Shown: one piece after another, positions 25,593 through 33,604 of the stretch | Layout of the letters: every line of letters begins with the position of its first letter | Position numbering within the stretch: the stretch's first letter is position 1 | Source: Bacteroidales bacterium | GTDB taxonomy: Bacteria; Bacteroidota; Bacteroidia; Bacteroidales; UBA932 | Assembly: GCA_017395045.1 (NCBI GenBank) | Contig: JAFPWG010000009.1 | Span: forward strand, 1 to 55,365 | DNA length: 55,365 nt | Direction of reading: 5' to 3' | Notes under the pieces: model-generated | What the model saw: the letters and a program-made list of their open reading frames with translations, nothing else | The model's database searches: none | Told to the model about the DNA's origin: nothing | Translations under genes and position numbers: made by a program

Positions 25593-26753
25593 ATGAAAAC
25601 AAATCTTTGGCTTTCCCTTCTGCTGGCTTCCGTCCTTGCCTGCGCGTGCGGCAAGGATGACACGAGACCGCCCGTCACCCCCACGCCGCCGGACCCTGTC
25701 GACCCGGTGGTTCCCGATTCCGGAACCGATGCTAAATGGGGCCTCAAGGACCTGGCACAGGCCTGCGGAATGGTGATCGGCGCCGAATACACATATTCGG
25801 AATATACGCAGGACAAGCAGTTGCAGGAAGTTCTCAAGCACGATTTCGATGTCGTGACCTTCGGCAACGAAATGAAGCATGACAACATCGTTTCCGGATC
25901 GGGAACGATCAGTTTCTCCCGGCCGGACCAGATGGTGGGCTGGGCGAACGACTGCGGCCTGAAACTTTGCGGGCACACGCTCGGCTGGCATTCCCAGCAG
26001 CAGACCGACTACCTTCAGACGCTCATCGACAGGGCAGCGGATGCCGATGCCGCCGCGGCTGCCATCCGCGATGCCCATGCGACCTTCGTGGACAAGATGG
26101 TGGAGCATTTCGACGTGTACGCCTGGGATGTGGTGAACGAGGCGTTCGCCGATGACGGAATGGGCAGCTGGCGCAACAGCGGCAACACGGAGGCGAAGTA
26201 CCACGTCTTCCTCTGGGGCAACTACTTTGAAGGAGGGACCAAGGGATTCGCGGATGCGGCATTCCGCTCCGCCAAGGAAGCGCTGGCACGGTATGGGAAG
26301 AAGGCCGACCTCTATATCAATGACTACAACCTGGAGTGGAACCCCGCCAAACTGGAGTCGCTGTGCAAATATGCCGAAGGCAATCCCGATGTGACCGGCG
26401 TCGGCTCCCAGATGCACTGCAACACCGACCTGAGCGTGGACGCCATCAGGAATATGCTCATGCGGATGGTGAAAACCGGGAAGAAAGTGCGCATCTCCGA
26501 ACTGGACGTTCCGCAGGGCTCCATTCCTACGAACAGCCAGGCCGATCTGATCGTGACCATCTTCGACCAGTACCTGAAGATCGTTCCCGAAGCCCAGCGC
26601 GGCGGAATTACCTTCTGGGGCGTGAGCGACAAGAACTCCTGGCTCGGCGCCAACAAGGAACCCCTCCTGTTCGATGCCGCCTATCGGCCCAAGGAGTCCT
26701 ACGACAAGCTCTACGCTTACCTGCTGGACCGCTCGGGCCTGGACAAGGAATAG
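25593..26753 (+). CDS. GH10 endo-beta-1,4-xylanase lipoprotein
   Basis: I start at 25593 (MKTNLWLSLLLASVLACACG); the in-frame ATG at 25533 precedes the promoter box and would put a basic tail before the signal. The 386-residue protein has a lipoprotein signal (Cys17), a Pro/Asp linker and a single GH10 barrel. The acid/base lies in WDVVNEA (Glu183) and the nucleophile in ISELDV (Glu303). FGNEMKHDN and LCGHTLGWHSQQ are also typical GH10 strands. It cuts beta-1,4-xylan chains at the cell surface or in the periplasm. No binding module is inserted in the barrel. It has no SusCD next to it and stands alone between a pseudogene and nadE. Confidence 0.95.
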   Translation: MKTNLWLSLLLASVLACACGKDDTRPPVTPTPPDPVDPVVPDSGTDAKWGLKDLAQACGMVIGAEYTYSEYTQDKQLQEVLKHDFDVVTFGNEMKHDNIVSGSGTISFSRPDQMVGWANDCGLKLCGHTLGWHSQQQTDYLQTLIDRAADADAAAAAIRDAHATFVDKMVEHFDVYAWDVVNEAFADDGMGSWRNSGNTEAKYHVFLWGNYFEGGTKGFADAAFRSAKEALARYGKKADLYINDYNLEWNPAKLESLCKYAEGNPDVTGVGSQMHCNTDLSVDAIRNMLMRMVKTGKKVRISELDVPQGSIPTNSQADLIVTIFDQYLKIVPEAQRGGITFWGVSDKNSWLGANKEPLLFDAAYRPKESYDKLYAYLLDRSGLDKE

Positions 26754-26787
26754 CGGCCATTTCGACATTATCTTTTCCTCCCTTATC

Positions 26788-27537
26788 ATGAAAGAATTCA
26801 ACGCAAAGAAAGTGAAGGACCAGGCGGTCCGGTGGATCCGGGACTGGTTCGAAGAGAATGGAAAGGGCTGCAACGCCGTCCTGGGCATTTCGGGCGGCAA
26901 GGACAGCAGCGTCGTGGCCGCCCTCTGCGCGGAGGCCCTGGGCAAGGACCATGTCATCGGCGTAACGATGCCGAACGGGGTCCAGCCGGACATCGACGAC
27001 AGCTACCGGCTGATCAACCATCTGGGCATCCGCCATTGCTGCGTGAACATCGGGGGAGCCTATGAGGCCCTGATGGCGGAGGTGAAGGAACAGTTGGGAA
27101 CGCTGGACACCGAAGTGTCGTCCCAGACGGTCATCAACATGCCTCCGCGCCTGAGGATGACGGCGGTTTATGCGGTCTCCCAGTCGCTGAACGGCCGCGT
27201 GGCGAACACCTGCAACCTCTCCGAGGACTGGGTCGGTTACAGCACCCGCTACGGCGACGCCGCCGGCGACTTCGCTCCGCTGGGCGGGATGACTGTCCAG
27301 GAAGTGATTGCCGTGGGCCTGGAACTGGGCTTGCCGCGCGATCTCGTACAAAAGACCCCTTCCGACGGCCTCTGCGGCAAGACCGACGAGGACAACCTGG
27401 GTTTTACCTATGCCGTCCTCGACCATTACATCCGGACGGGCGAGTGCGACGACCCGGTCGCAAAGGCCCGGATTGACGATAAGCACGTGAAGAATCTTTT
27501 CAAGCTGAAGCCGATTCCCCATTTCGAATATGAGTAG
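26788..27537 (+). CDS. nadE: NH3-dependent NAD+ synthetase
   Basis: I start at the ATG at 26788 (MKEFNAKKVKDQAVRWIRDW); the upstream frame overlaps the GH10 end and reads as noise. The 249-residue cytosolic enzyme has the PP-loop ATP motif SGGKDSS (35-41). Later conserved stretches are CNLSEDWVGYSTRYGDAAGDFAPLGG in pattern and the TDEDNLGF site. It amidates nicotinic acid adenine dinucleotide to NAD+. There is no glutaminase domain, so it uses ammonia or ammonia passed from another protein. A short gap of 34 bases separates it from GH10; a promoter-like TATCTTTT lies in that gap. Confidence 0.95.
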   Translation: MKEFNAKKVKDQAVRWIRDWFEENGKGCNAVLGISGGKDSSVVAALCAEALGKDHVIGVTMPNGVQPDIDDSYRLINHLGIRHCCVNIGGAYEALMAEVKEQLGTLDTEVSSQTVINMPPRLRMTAVYAVSQSLNGRVANTCNLSEDWVGYSTRYGDAAGDFAPLGGMTVQEVIAVGLELGLPRDLVQKTPSDGLCGKTDEDNLGFTYAVLDHYIRTGECDDPVAKARIDDKHVKNLFKLKPIPHFEYE

Positions 27538-27602
27538 GGAAAGGTGGTGGAATTAAGCTGAAAATTGCTTATATTTACGGCGTTACGTAATTTTTCAAAG
27601 CG

Positions 27603-28838
27603 ATGAGACGGTTTGTTTCAGTTCTGGTCGCCCTCCTCTTCTGTGCATTCGCGGGAGCACAGGAGGTGAATGACCGCCCCGATTCCCTCCGGTTGCGGTA
27701 TGTCGTGTCCGGTACCGTGTTGGACGGGGAGACCGGCCGCAAGCTGGAGTCGGTCCATGTTTCCCTTCCCGACCGTCACTATGCGACCGTCACGAATGCC
27801 GACGGTGCCTTCTCCATCAAGTCCGACGCCCCCATCTACGAAGTCGTCTTCTCCTATGTGGGCTACCGGACCCTGCGCCGGAAGGTGGACCGCAGCGTGC
27901 TGAACGTCCGCCTGATTCCCGAATCCATCCAGCTGAACGAAGCCTCCATCATCACGGGTAACCCGTATGAGATCGTCCTGTCGGCGATTTCCCAGATTCC
28001 GGACAACTATTCCGACCATCCCGAGCTGCTGGAGTGTTTCTACCGGGAAACCCTCCAGAAGCGCAGCCGCTACACCTATATTTCCGAGGCTGTGTCCCGG
28101 ATTTACAAGACGGGCTACGGCGAGGATGTCTATCGCGACCGGACCGCCCTTGAGAAGAGCCGCGTACTGCTGAGCCAGCGGCGGAGGGATACCCTGAGCG
28201 TGAAGGTGCAGGGCGGCCCTACGCAGGCGGTTACCTTCGACGTGGTGAAAAACAGGGAATTCCTCTTCGACCAGGAGGAACTGTCCTGCTATGCTTTCGA
28301 GATGGGGATGCCCACCTATATCGGAGACCGCCTCCAGTTCGTAATCCATTTCCACCCCGCCACGGTGAAGGACTGGGCGCTGTACAACGGGACCTTCTAC
28401 ATCGACAGGGAGCGCCTTTCATTCACCCGTATCGAGATGGCCCTGGACGTGTCCGATCCGGGCAAGGCCGCTCGGATGATGGTGGTCCGCAAGCCGCTGA
28501 CCCTCCGTCTCACGCCCAAGGAGCTGTCCATCGTGATCAGCTACCGGTTTCAGGAGGGCAGGAGCCGGATGGAGTATTTCCGCTCTACAATGCGTTTCAA
28601 CTGCGACTGGAAGAGACGACTGATCGCGACCAGCTATACGGCCGTGAATGAACTGGTGGTGACGGACCTCCGCGAGCCCGTCGAGCAGATCCCCCGCGCC
28701 GAGATGTTCCGTACCATCGACATCCTCAGCGACAAGGCCGCCGAGTTCTCCGATCCGGATTTCTGGAAGGACTATAACATCATTGAACCGACCGAAAGCC
28801 TGGAGCATGCCATCGGCCGGCTGCGGAAGCAGCGGTAA
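27603..28838 (+). CDS. Carboxypeptidase-regulatory-like domain protein, probably outer-membrane associated
   Basis: The 411-residue protein has a signal peptide ending about AGAQ (residue 20) and a carboxypeptidase-regulatory-like beta-sandwich at about 34-110 (VSGTVLDGETGRKLESVHVS ... VVFSYVGYRTLRR). The remaining 300 residues contain beta-rich stretches (DWALYNGTFYIDRERLSFTR, LSIVISYRFQEGRSRMEYF). This resembles the common Bacteroidota proteins in which the same domain precedes a periplasmic or barrel-like part, often called carboxypeptidase-like. No peptidase active site is seen, and function is unknown. A TATATTTA box lies about 25 bases upstream of the ATG. Confidence 0.7.
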   Translation: MRRFVSVLVALLFCAFAGAQEVNDRPDSLRLRYVVSGTVLDGETGRKLESVHVSLPDRHYATVTNADGAFSIKSDAPIYEVVFSYVGYRTLRRKVDRSVLNVRLIPESIQLNEASIITGNPYEIVLSAISQIPDNYSDHPELLECFYRETLQKRSRYTYISEAVSRIYKTGYGEDVYRDRTALEKSRVLLSQRRRDTLSVKVQGGPTQAVTFDVVKNREFLFDQEELSCYAFEMGMPTYIGDRLQFVIHFHPATVKDWALYNGTFYIDRERLSFTRIEMALDVSDPGKAARMMVVRKPLTLRLTPKELSIVISYRFQEGRSRMEYFRSTMRFNCDWKRRLIATSYTAVNELVVTDLREPVEQIPRAEMFRTIDILSDKAAEFSDPDFWKDYNIIEPTESLEHAIGRLRKQR

Positions 28839-28880
28839 TTTCGCCCCATATTTCGCGATTTCGTCACTTTTTCGCCCCAT
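28839..28880. repeat. Short direct repeat TTTCGCCCCAT, 31-base period
   Basis: TTTCGCCCCAT occurs at 28839-28849 and 28870-28880, and CACTTTTT also repeats nearby (28865-28872 and again near 28885). The repeat fills the gap before the acyltransferase gene. Its meaning is unknown. Confidence 0.4.
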
Positions 28881-28951
28881 TCGCCACTTTTTCTTGCCGC
28901 CCTGTCGCCGGGTTTCTACTTTCGTGTCCGGAAACCAATCGCGACAGAGCA

Positions 28952-30235
28952 ATGGCACAGACTCTCCAGATTCCCGCCCGGATGCGGATCGACAATGCGG
29001 CGAACATCTATCCCGCTTCCCTCAGCAAGCACTATGCTTCGTTGTACCGGATGAGCGTCACGCTTTCCGAACCCGTGGACCTCGCCTGCCTCCAGCACGC
29101 CCTGGAGACGGTGTCCGAACGGATCCCGACCTTCCGCTGCGAGCTGAAGGCCGGTGCGTTCTGGTGGAGCCTGCGCCGGATGGACAAGACGCCCGAGGTG
29201 GGACCGTCCACTCCGCTGAGCCGGTTCCATTTCAGCGATAACGGCGGATTCCTGTACCGGGTGAGCACCGACGGTTGCCGCATCGACCTGGACGTATTCC
29301 ACGCCCTGGCCGACGGAACAGGTTCGGAAACCTTCCTACTCACGTTGACAGGAGAGTACCTCCGCCTGAGATACGGCCTGGAGATTCCCTATTCCGGCCT
29401 GGTGCTGGATCCGGCGGAAACACCGGACAACCGGGAAGTGGAGGACAGTTTCAAGACCGTCTTTTCAGGACGGAAGGGCGCCTTGGAGAAAAACGACGTC
29501 GCCTATCACGTCAAGGGGAAGCGCCTTCCGGACGCCGGCCTCAGGGATGTCCGCGTGGTCATGCCGCTGGAGCGGCTGAAAACCGTCTGCCGGGACCTCG
29601 ACTGCACCCTCACCGACCTCCTGACCGGAATGATGCTGAACTCCCTCCAGAAAATCTACCGGGCCGATCCCGACAAGCGCAAGTCCAGCGTCCTGAAGGT
29701 GAGCGTTCCCGTGAACCTGCGTCCCCTGTACGGGAGCCGTTCGGTGCGGAATTTCTCGTCCTATGTCAACCTGGGGATGGATATCCGCAGCGGATTCCTC
29801 CAGCTGGGAGACATCGTCCGTCTGGTGAAGATGCAGAAACGCACCCTGCTCCGTCCGGAAAACCTGGAACCGAAGATCGCCGCCAACGTCGCCCTGGAGC
29901 AAAGCATCGCCGTGCGGTGCCTGCCGCTTTGCGTGAAGAAGCCCATCATCGACTTCATCAACCGCCACCACGGCGACATCTACTGCACCCAGACGCTCTC
30001 GAACCTCGGGCAGATCCGCCTGCCGGAGCCGATGCAGCCCTACGTGAAGGCGTACGACTTCGTGCTGGGCCGCCAGCGGGGGAACAGCGGGGCGGTTTCC
30101 TGCGCCGGTTACGACGGGAAGCTGTTCATGCACCTGTCCCGGAACATCGCCGGGGACGCTTTCGAAAGCCTCTTCCTGGAGCAGGCGGCCGCGCTGGGAA
30201 TCCCCACCGAAGTTTCCCATCACGTCCTCGCATAA
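28952..30235 (+). CDS. Condensation-fold acyltransferase-like protein (HxxxDG motif)
   Basis: The 427-residue protein has no signal peptide. Its N-terminal half carries DVFHALADGTGSETFLLTL with the HxxxDG motif at 117-122. This is the catalytic signature of the chloramphenicol-acetyltransferase / condensation-domain superfamily (NRPS C-domains, PapA-type acyltransferases, alcohol acetyltransferases). The second half has SVPVNLRPLYGSRSVRNFSS, where N-L-R-P is also typical of that superfamily. No carrier protein or NRPS module is nearby, so it is a stand-alone acyltransferase whose acyl donor and acceptor are unknown. The gene follows 113 bases with a short direct repeat and precedes a Y-family polymerase. 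Confidence 0.75.
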   Translation: MAQTLQIPARMRIDNAANIYPASLSKHYASLYRMSVTLSEPVDLACLQHALETVSERIPTFRCELKAGAFWWSLRRMDKTPEVGPSTPLSRFHFSDNGGFLYRVSTDGCRIDLDVFHALADGTGSETFLLTLTGEYLRLRYGLEIPYSGLVLDPAETPDNREVEDSFKTVFSGRKGALEKNDVAYHVKGKRLPDAGLRDVRVVMPLERLKTVCRDLDCTLTDLLTGMMLNSLQKIYRADPDKRKSSVLKVSVPVNLRPLYGSRSVRNFSSYVNLGMDIRSGFLQLGDIVRLVKMQKRTLLRPENLEPKIAANVALEQSIAVRCLPLCVKKPIIDFINRHHGDIYCTQTLSNLGQIRLPEPMQPYVKAYDFVLGRQRGNSGAVSCAGYDGKLFMHLSRNIAGDAFESLFLEQAAALGIPTEVSHHVLA

Positions 30236-30250
30236 AAGGGGATTATTTCG

Positions 30251-30258
30251 TACCTTTG
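30251..30258 (+). promoter_or_regulatory. -7 box of the Y-family polymerase gene
   Basis: TACCTTTG matches TAnnTTTG and ends 7 bases before the ATG at 30266, so the transcript would have almost no leader. No LexA-like palindrome is obvious. Confidence 0.45.
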
Positions 30259-30265
30259 GGGTACG

Positions 30266-31711
30266 ATGAATCCCCGTACCTACCTTGCCATCGACCTGAA
30301 GTCGTTCTACGCCTCCGTGGAGTGCGTGGCACGCGGACTGGACGCCCTCACGACCAATCTGGTGGTGGCGGACCCCACGCGTACGGACAAGACCATCTGC
30401 CTGGCGGTCACCCCCTCGCTCAAATCCTACGGAATCCCGGGCCGCGCCCGCCTCTTCGAGGTCGTGCGCCGGGTACGGGAAATCAATGCCGAACGCGCCC
30501 GGAAGGCCGTCCTGCGGGAGTCTTCTACGGACAATACAGCCATCCTGGCCGATCCCTCGCTCCGGCTGGACTACATCGTGGCACCGCCCAGGATGGCCCA
30601 TTACATGGAGGTGAGCGCAAAGATTTACGAAATCTACCTGAAATATGTCTCGTCCGAGGACATCCAGGTGTATTCCATCGACGAAGTGTTCATCGATGCG
30701 ACGGATTATCTGCGGCTATATGGGATTACGGCCCATGAACTGGCGATGCGGATGATCCGGGACGTGCTGAAGGAGACCGGCATCACCGCGACGGCGGGCA
30801 TCGGCACGAACCTGTACCTCGCAAAAATCGCGATGGACATCGAGGCGAAGCACTCTCCGGCTGACAGGGACGGGGTGCGGATCGCGGAATTGGACGAGAT
30901 GTCCTATCGGCGGAAGTACTGGTCGCACCGGCCCCTGACCGACTTCTGGCGCGTGGGACGCGGTATCGCGGCGAAACTGGAGACGAACGGGATGTACACG
31001 CTCGGGGACGTGGCGCGATGCTCCCTCCAGAATGAGGAAAAGCTGTACAAGCTGTTCGGAGTGAACGCCGAACTGCTCATCGACCACGCCTGGGGCTGGG
31101 AGCCCTGCACGATGGCTGCCATCAAGGCATACCGGCCTTCCGCCCACAGCCTTTCCAGCGGCCAGGTGCTGTCCACGCCGTATACCTTTGAAAAGGGGCG
31201 GGTCATCGTCCGGGAGATGACGGACCTGCTGGTGCTGGACCTGGTCGGAAAGCGGCTGACGGCCGACCAGATGGTCCTGAGCGTCTCCTACGACAGGAAA
31301 AGCCTGGAGACGGTGCAGGACTATGAGGGCCCCGTCGCGGTCGACTATTACGGCCGGAAGGCCCCGAAGCCGGCGCACGGCTCCGTGAACCTGGGCCGGC
31401 AGACTTCCTCCACCACCCTCATCGCCGAAGCGGTCATGGACCTGTACGACCGCATCGTGGACCGCCGCCTTCTCATCCGCCGGCTGAACGTGACGGCGAA
31501 CCACGTGATTCCGGAATCGCAGGTGGAGGGCGTCCAGCTGGACCTTTTCGGGGACTCTGCGAAGGATTCGCCCCGCGAACGGAGCCGGCAGGAGGCCATC
31601 CTCGCCATCCGCAGGAAATTCGGGCCGAACGCCATCCTTTCCGGCATCGACTTCGAAGAAGGGGCTACGACGCGGGAAAGGAACAACCAGATAGGAGGAC
31701 ACCGCAAATGA
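30266..31711 (+). CDS. Y-family (UmuC/DinB-like) DNA polymerase
   Basis: The 481-residue protein has the Y-family palm residues: Asp10 in AIDLKSFYASVE and the pair Asp139-Glu140 in VYSIDEVFIDAT. A helix-hairpin-helix-like thumb (RPLTDFWRVGRGIAAKLETN) and a little-finger region follow. It is longer than ordinary DinB (about 350) and matches the UmuC-like subgroup with the start YLAIDLKSFYASVECV and a long C-terminal tail, which I know mainly from Firmicutes and their mobile elements. It should copy past DNA lesions. It overlaps the following YolD-like gene as ATGA, a pairing also known from Firmicutes. It may have moved between gut phyla. Confidence 0.92.
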   Translation: MNPRTYLAIDLKSFYASVECVARGLDALTTNLVVADPTRTDKTICLAVTPSLKSYGIPGRARLFEVVRRVREINAERARKAVLRESSTDNTAILADPSLRLDYIVAPPRMAHYMEVSAKIYEIYLKYVSSEDIQVYSIDEVFIDATDYLRLYGITAHELAMRMIRDVLKETGITATAGIGTNLYLAKIAMDIEAKHSPADRDGVRIAELDEMSYRRKYWSHRPLTDFWRVGRGIAAKLETNGMYTLGDVARCSLQNEEKLYKLFGVNAELLIDHAWGWEPCTMAAIKAYRPSAHSLSSGQVLSTPYTFEKGRVIVREMTDLLVLDLVGKRLTADQMVLSVSYDRKSLETVQDYEGPVAVDYYGRKAPKPAHGSVNLGRQTSSTTLIAEAVMDLYDRIVDRRLLIRRLNVTANHVIPESQVEGVQLDLFGDSAKDSPRERSRQEAILAIRRKFGPNAILSGIDFEEGATTRERNNQIGGHRK

Positions 31712-31887
31712 CCGACCACCGGTACGACGACATCATCAACCTGCCGCATCCCGACCCGAAGCGGCATCCGCGGATGGCCATGGCCGACCGCGCGGCGCAG
31801 TTCGCGCCGTTCGCGGCCCTGACGGGATTTGACCGGATGATCGGAAAGACCGCGGCGAGGGTCAATCAGGAAGATCCTACTCCATGA
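31708..31887 (+). CDS. Small YolD-like protein, partner of the Y-family polymerase
   Basis: The 59-residue protein begins at an ATG that overlaps the polymerase stop (ATGA) and ends 11 bases inside the convergent ettA gene. Its core HPRMAMADRAAQFAPFAAL, followed by TGFDRMI, is the conserved signature of small proteins found next to UmuC-like polymerases in Firmicutes (YolD-like family). It has no membrane segment. By analogy with UmuD-type partners it may help or control the polymerase, but its biochemical role is not established. Strict translational coupling supports a shared function. It is easily missed because of its size. Confidence 0.75.
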   Translation: MTDHRYDDIINLPHPDPKRHPRMAMADRAAQFAPFAALTGFDRMIGKTAARVNQEDPTP

Positions 31888-33553
31888 GTTTCTTGTACTT
31901 GAAGCGCTTGGGTTCCACATCACCCAGGCGCATCTTTTTGTTGGCCTCGTATTCGGAATAGTTTCCGTCGAAGAAGACGACCTGGGAGTCACCCTCGAAA
32001 GCGAGGATATGGGTCGCGATGCGGTCCAGGAACCAGCGGTCGTGGCTCACGACCACGGCGCAGCCGGCGAATCCGTCCAGACCTTCCTCCAGGGCGCGGA
32101 TGGTGTTCACGTCCACGTCGTTGGTCGGTTCGTCCAGCAGGAGCACGTTGCCCTCGTCCTTGAGGGTGAGCGCCAGATGCAGACGGTTGCGTTCGCCGCC
32201 GGAAAGGATGCCGCAGAGCTTTTCCTGGTCGGCCCCGGAGAAGTTGAAGCGCGAGACCCACGCGCGGGCGTTGATGTCGCGGTTGCCGAGCCGCACCCAT
32301 TCGGAATTCCCGGCGATGGTCTCGTAGACGGACTTGTCCGGGTCGATGGACTTGTGCTGCTGGTCCACATAGGCGATCTTCACGGTCTCGCCGATCTCGA
32401 TCGAGCCGGTGTCGGGCTTCTCGATGCCCATAATCAGTCGGAACAGGGTGGTCTTTCCCGCGCCGTTGGGGCCGATGACGCCCACGATGCCGGCCGGCGG
32501 GAGTTCGAAGCTCAGGTGCTCGAACAGGACCTTGCCGTCATAGGCCTTGGAGACGTCGTGAAAGGCGATGACCTTGTTGCCCAGATGCGGTCCGTTGGGG
32601 ATGTAGATTTCGAGGTTCGCCTCCTTCTGCTTTACATCGGCGGAAGCCAGTTTCTCGTAGGCGCCCAGACGGGCTTTCTGCTTGGCCTGGCGGGCCTTCG
32701 GCGCCATCCGGACCCACTCCAGTTCGCGTTCCAGCGTTTTCCTGCGCTTGGATTCCTGCTTCTCCTCCATCGCAAGACGCTTTGTCTTCTGGTCCAGCCA
32801 GGAGGAGTAGTTTCCCTTCCACGGGATGCCTTCGCCGCGGTCCAGTTCCAGGATCCAGCCGGCTACATTGTCCAGGAAATAACGGTCGTGGGTGACGGCG
32901 ATGACGGTCCCTTTGTACTGCTGCAGATGAGCCTCCAGCCACTGGATGGATTCGGTGTCCAGGTGGTTCGTAGGCTCGTCCAGGAGCAGCACGTCCGGTT
33001 GCTGGAGGAGCAGGCGGCACAGGGCGACACGCCTGCGCTCGCCGCCGGAAAGGTTCTTGATGAGCGCCTCGGAAGGGGGGCACTGGAGGGCGTCCATCGC
33101 CCGTTCCAGCTTCGCGTCGATCTCCCAGCCGTCCAGGTGCTCGATCAGTTCGGTGAGTTCGCCCTGCCGTTCGATGAGACGGTTCATCTCGTCGTCGTCC
33201 ATGGGCTCCATGAACTTCATCGATATGTCATTATACTCGGCAAGGACATCCATTACATCCTGCACGCCTTCCTGGACCACCTCGATGACGGTCTTCTCCG
33301 GGTCCATCTCCGGTTCCTGGGCCAGATAGCCCACGGTGTAGCCGGGCGCCCACACGACCTCGCCCTTGTAGGATTTCTCCACGCCGGCGATGATCTTGAG
33401 GAGGGTGGATTTACCGGAGCCGTTCAGGCCGATGATACCGATCTTCGCCCCGTAGAAGAAAGAAAGGTAGATGTCCTTGAGGATGACTCTGTTATTGTGC
33501 GGCAGGACCTTGCCCACCCCGTTCATCGAGAATATGATCTTTTCGTCGGCCAT
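31877..33553 (-). CDS. ettA: ABC-F translation factor EttA (energy-dependent translational throttle)
   Basis: I start at the ATG at 33553 (MADEKIIFSMNGVGKV), 31 bases after a full -7 box; the longer frame upstream is spurious. The 558-residue soluble protein has two ABC ATPase domains: Walker A GLNGSGKST near residue 42 and GPNGAGKTT in the second half, with signatures LSGGERRR and LSGGERNR. They are joined by a charged linker of about 80 residues (the P-site tRNA interaction motif, with KARQAKQKARLGAYEKL). Length and linker match EttA rather than Uup or resistance ABC-F proteins. EttA binds the ribosomal E site and senses ATP/ADP during early elongation. Its end overlaps the YolD-like gene by 11 bases. 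Confidence 0.93.
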   Translation of the reverse strand: MADEKIIFSMNGVGKVLPHNNRVILKDIYLSFFYGAKIGIIGLNGSGKSTLLKIIAGVEKSYKGEVVWAPGYTVGYLAQEPEMDPEKTVIEVVQEGVQDVMDVLAEYNDISMKFMEPMDDDEMNRLIERQGELTELIEHLDGWEIDAKLERAMDALQCPPSEALIKNLSGGERRRVALCRLLLQQPDVLLLDEPTNHLDTESIQWLEAHLQQYKGTVIAVTHDRYFLDNVAGWILELDRGEGIPWKGNYSSWLDQKTKRLAMEEKQESKRRKTLERELEWVRMAPKARQAKQKARLGAYEKLASADVKQKEANLEIYIPNGPHLGNKVIAFHDVSKAYDGKVLFEHLSFELPPAGIVGVIGPNGAGKTTLFRLIMGIEKPDTGSIEIGETVKIAYVDQQHKSIDPDKSVYETIAGNSEWVRLGNRDINARAWVSRFNFSGADQEKLCGILSGGERNRLHLALTLKDEGNVLLLDEPTNDVDVNTIRALEEGLDGFAGCAVVVSHDRWFLDRIATHILAFEGDSQVVFFDGNYSEYEANKKMRLGDVEPKRFKYKKLME

Positions 33554-33583
33554 GGCTTTGTTTTTGCTGGTTAGCGGCAATTG

Positions 33584-33591
33584 CAAATATA
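33584..33591 (-). promoter_or_regulatory. -7 box of ettA
   Basis: TATATTTG on the minus strand is a full TAnnTTTG match, 30 bases before the ATG at 33553. Confidence 0.55.
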
Positions 33592-33604
33592 AGGAAAATA
33601 ATTG

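Noticed and set aside
28839-28951. Short TTTCGCCCCAT repeats as a CRISPR array
   Set aside because: Only two 11-base copies with a 20-base spacer; far too short and few, and no cas genes.
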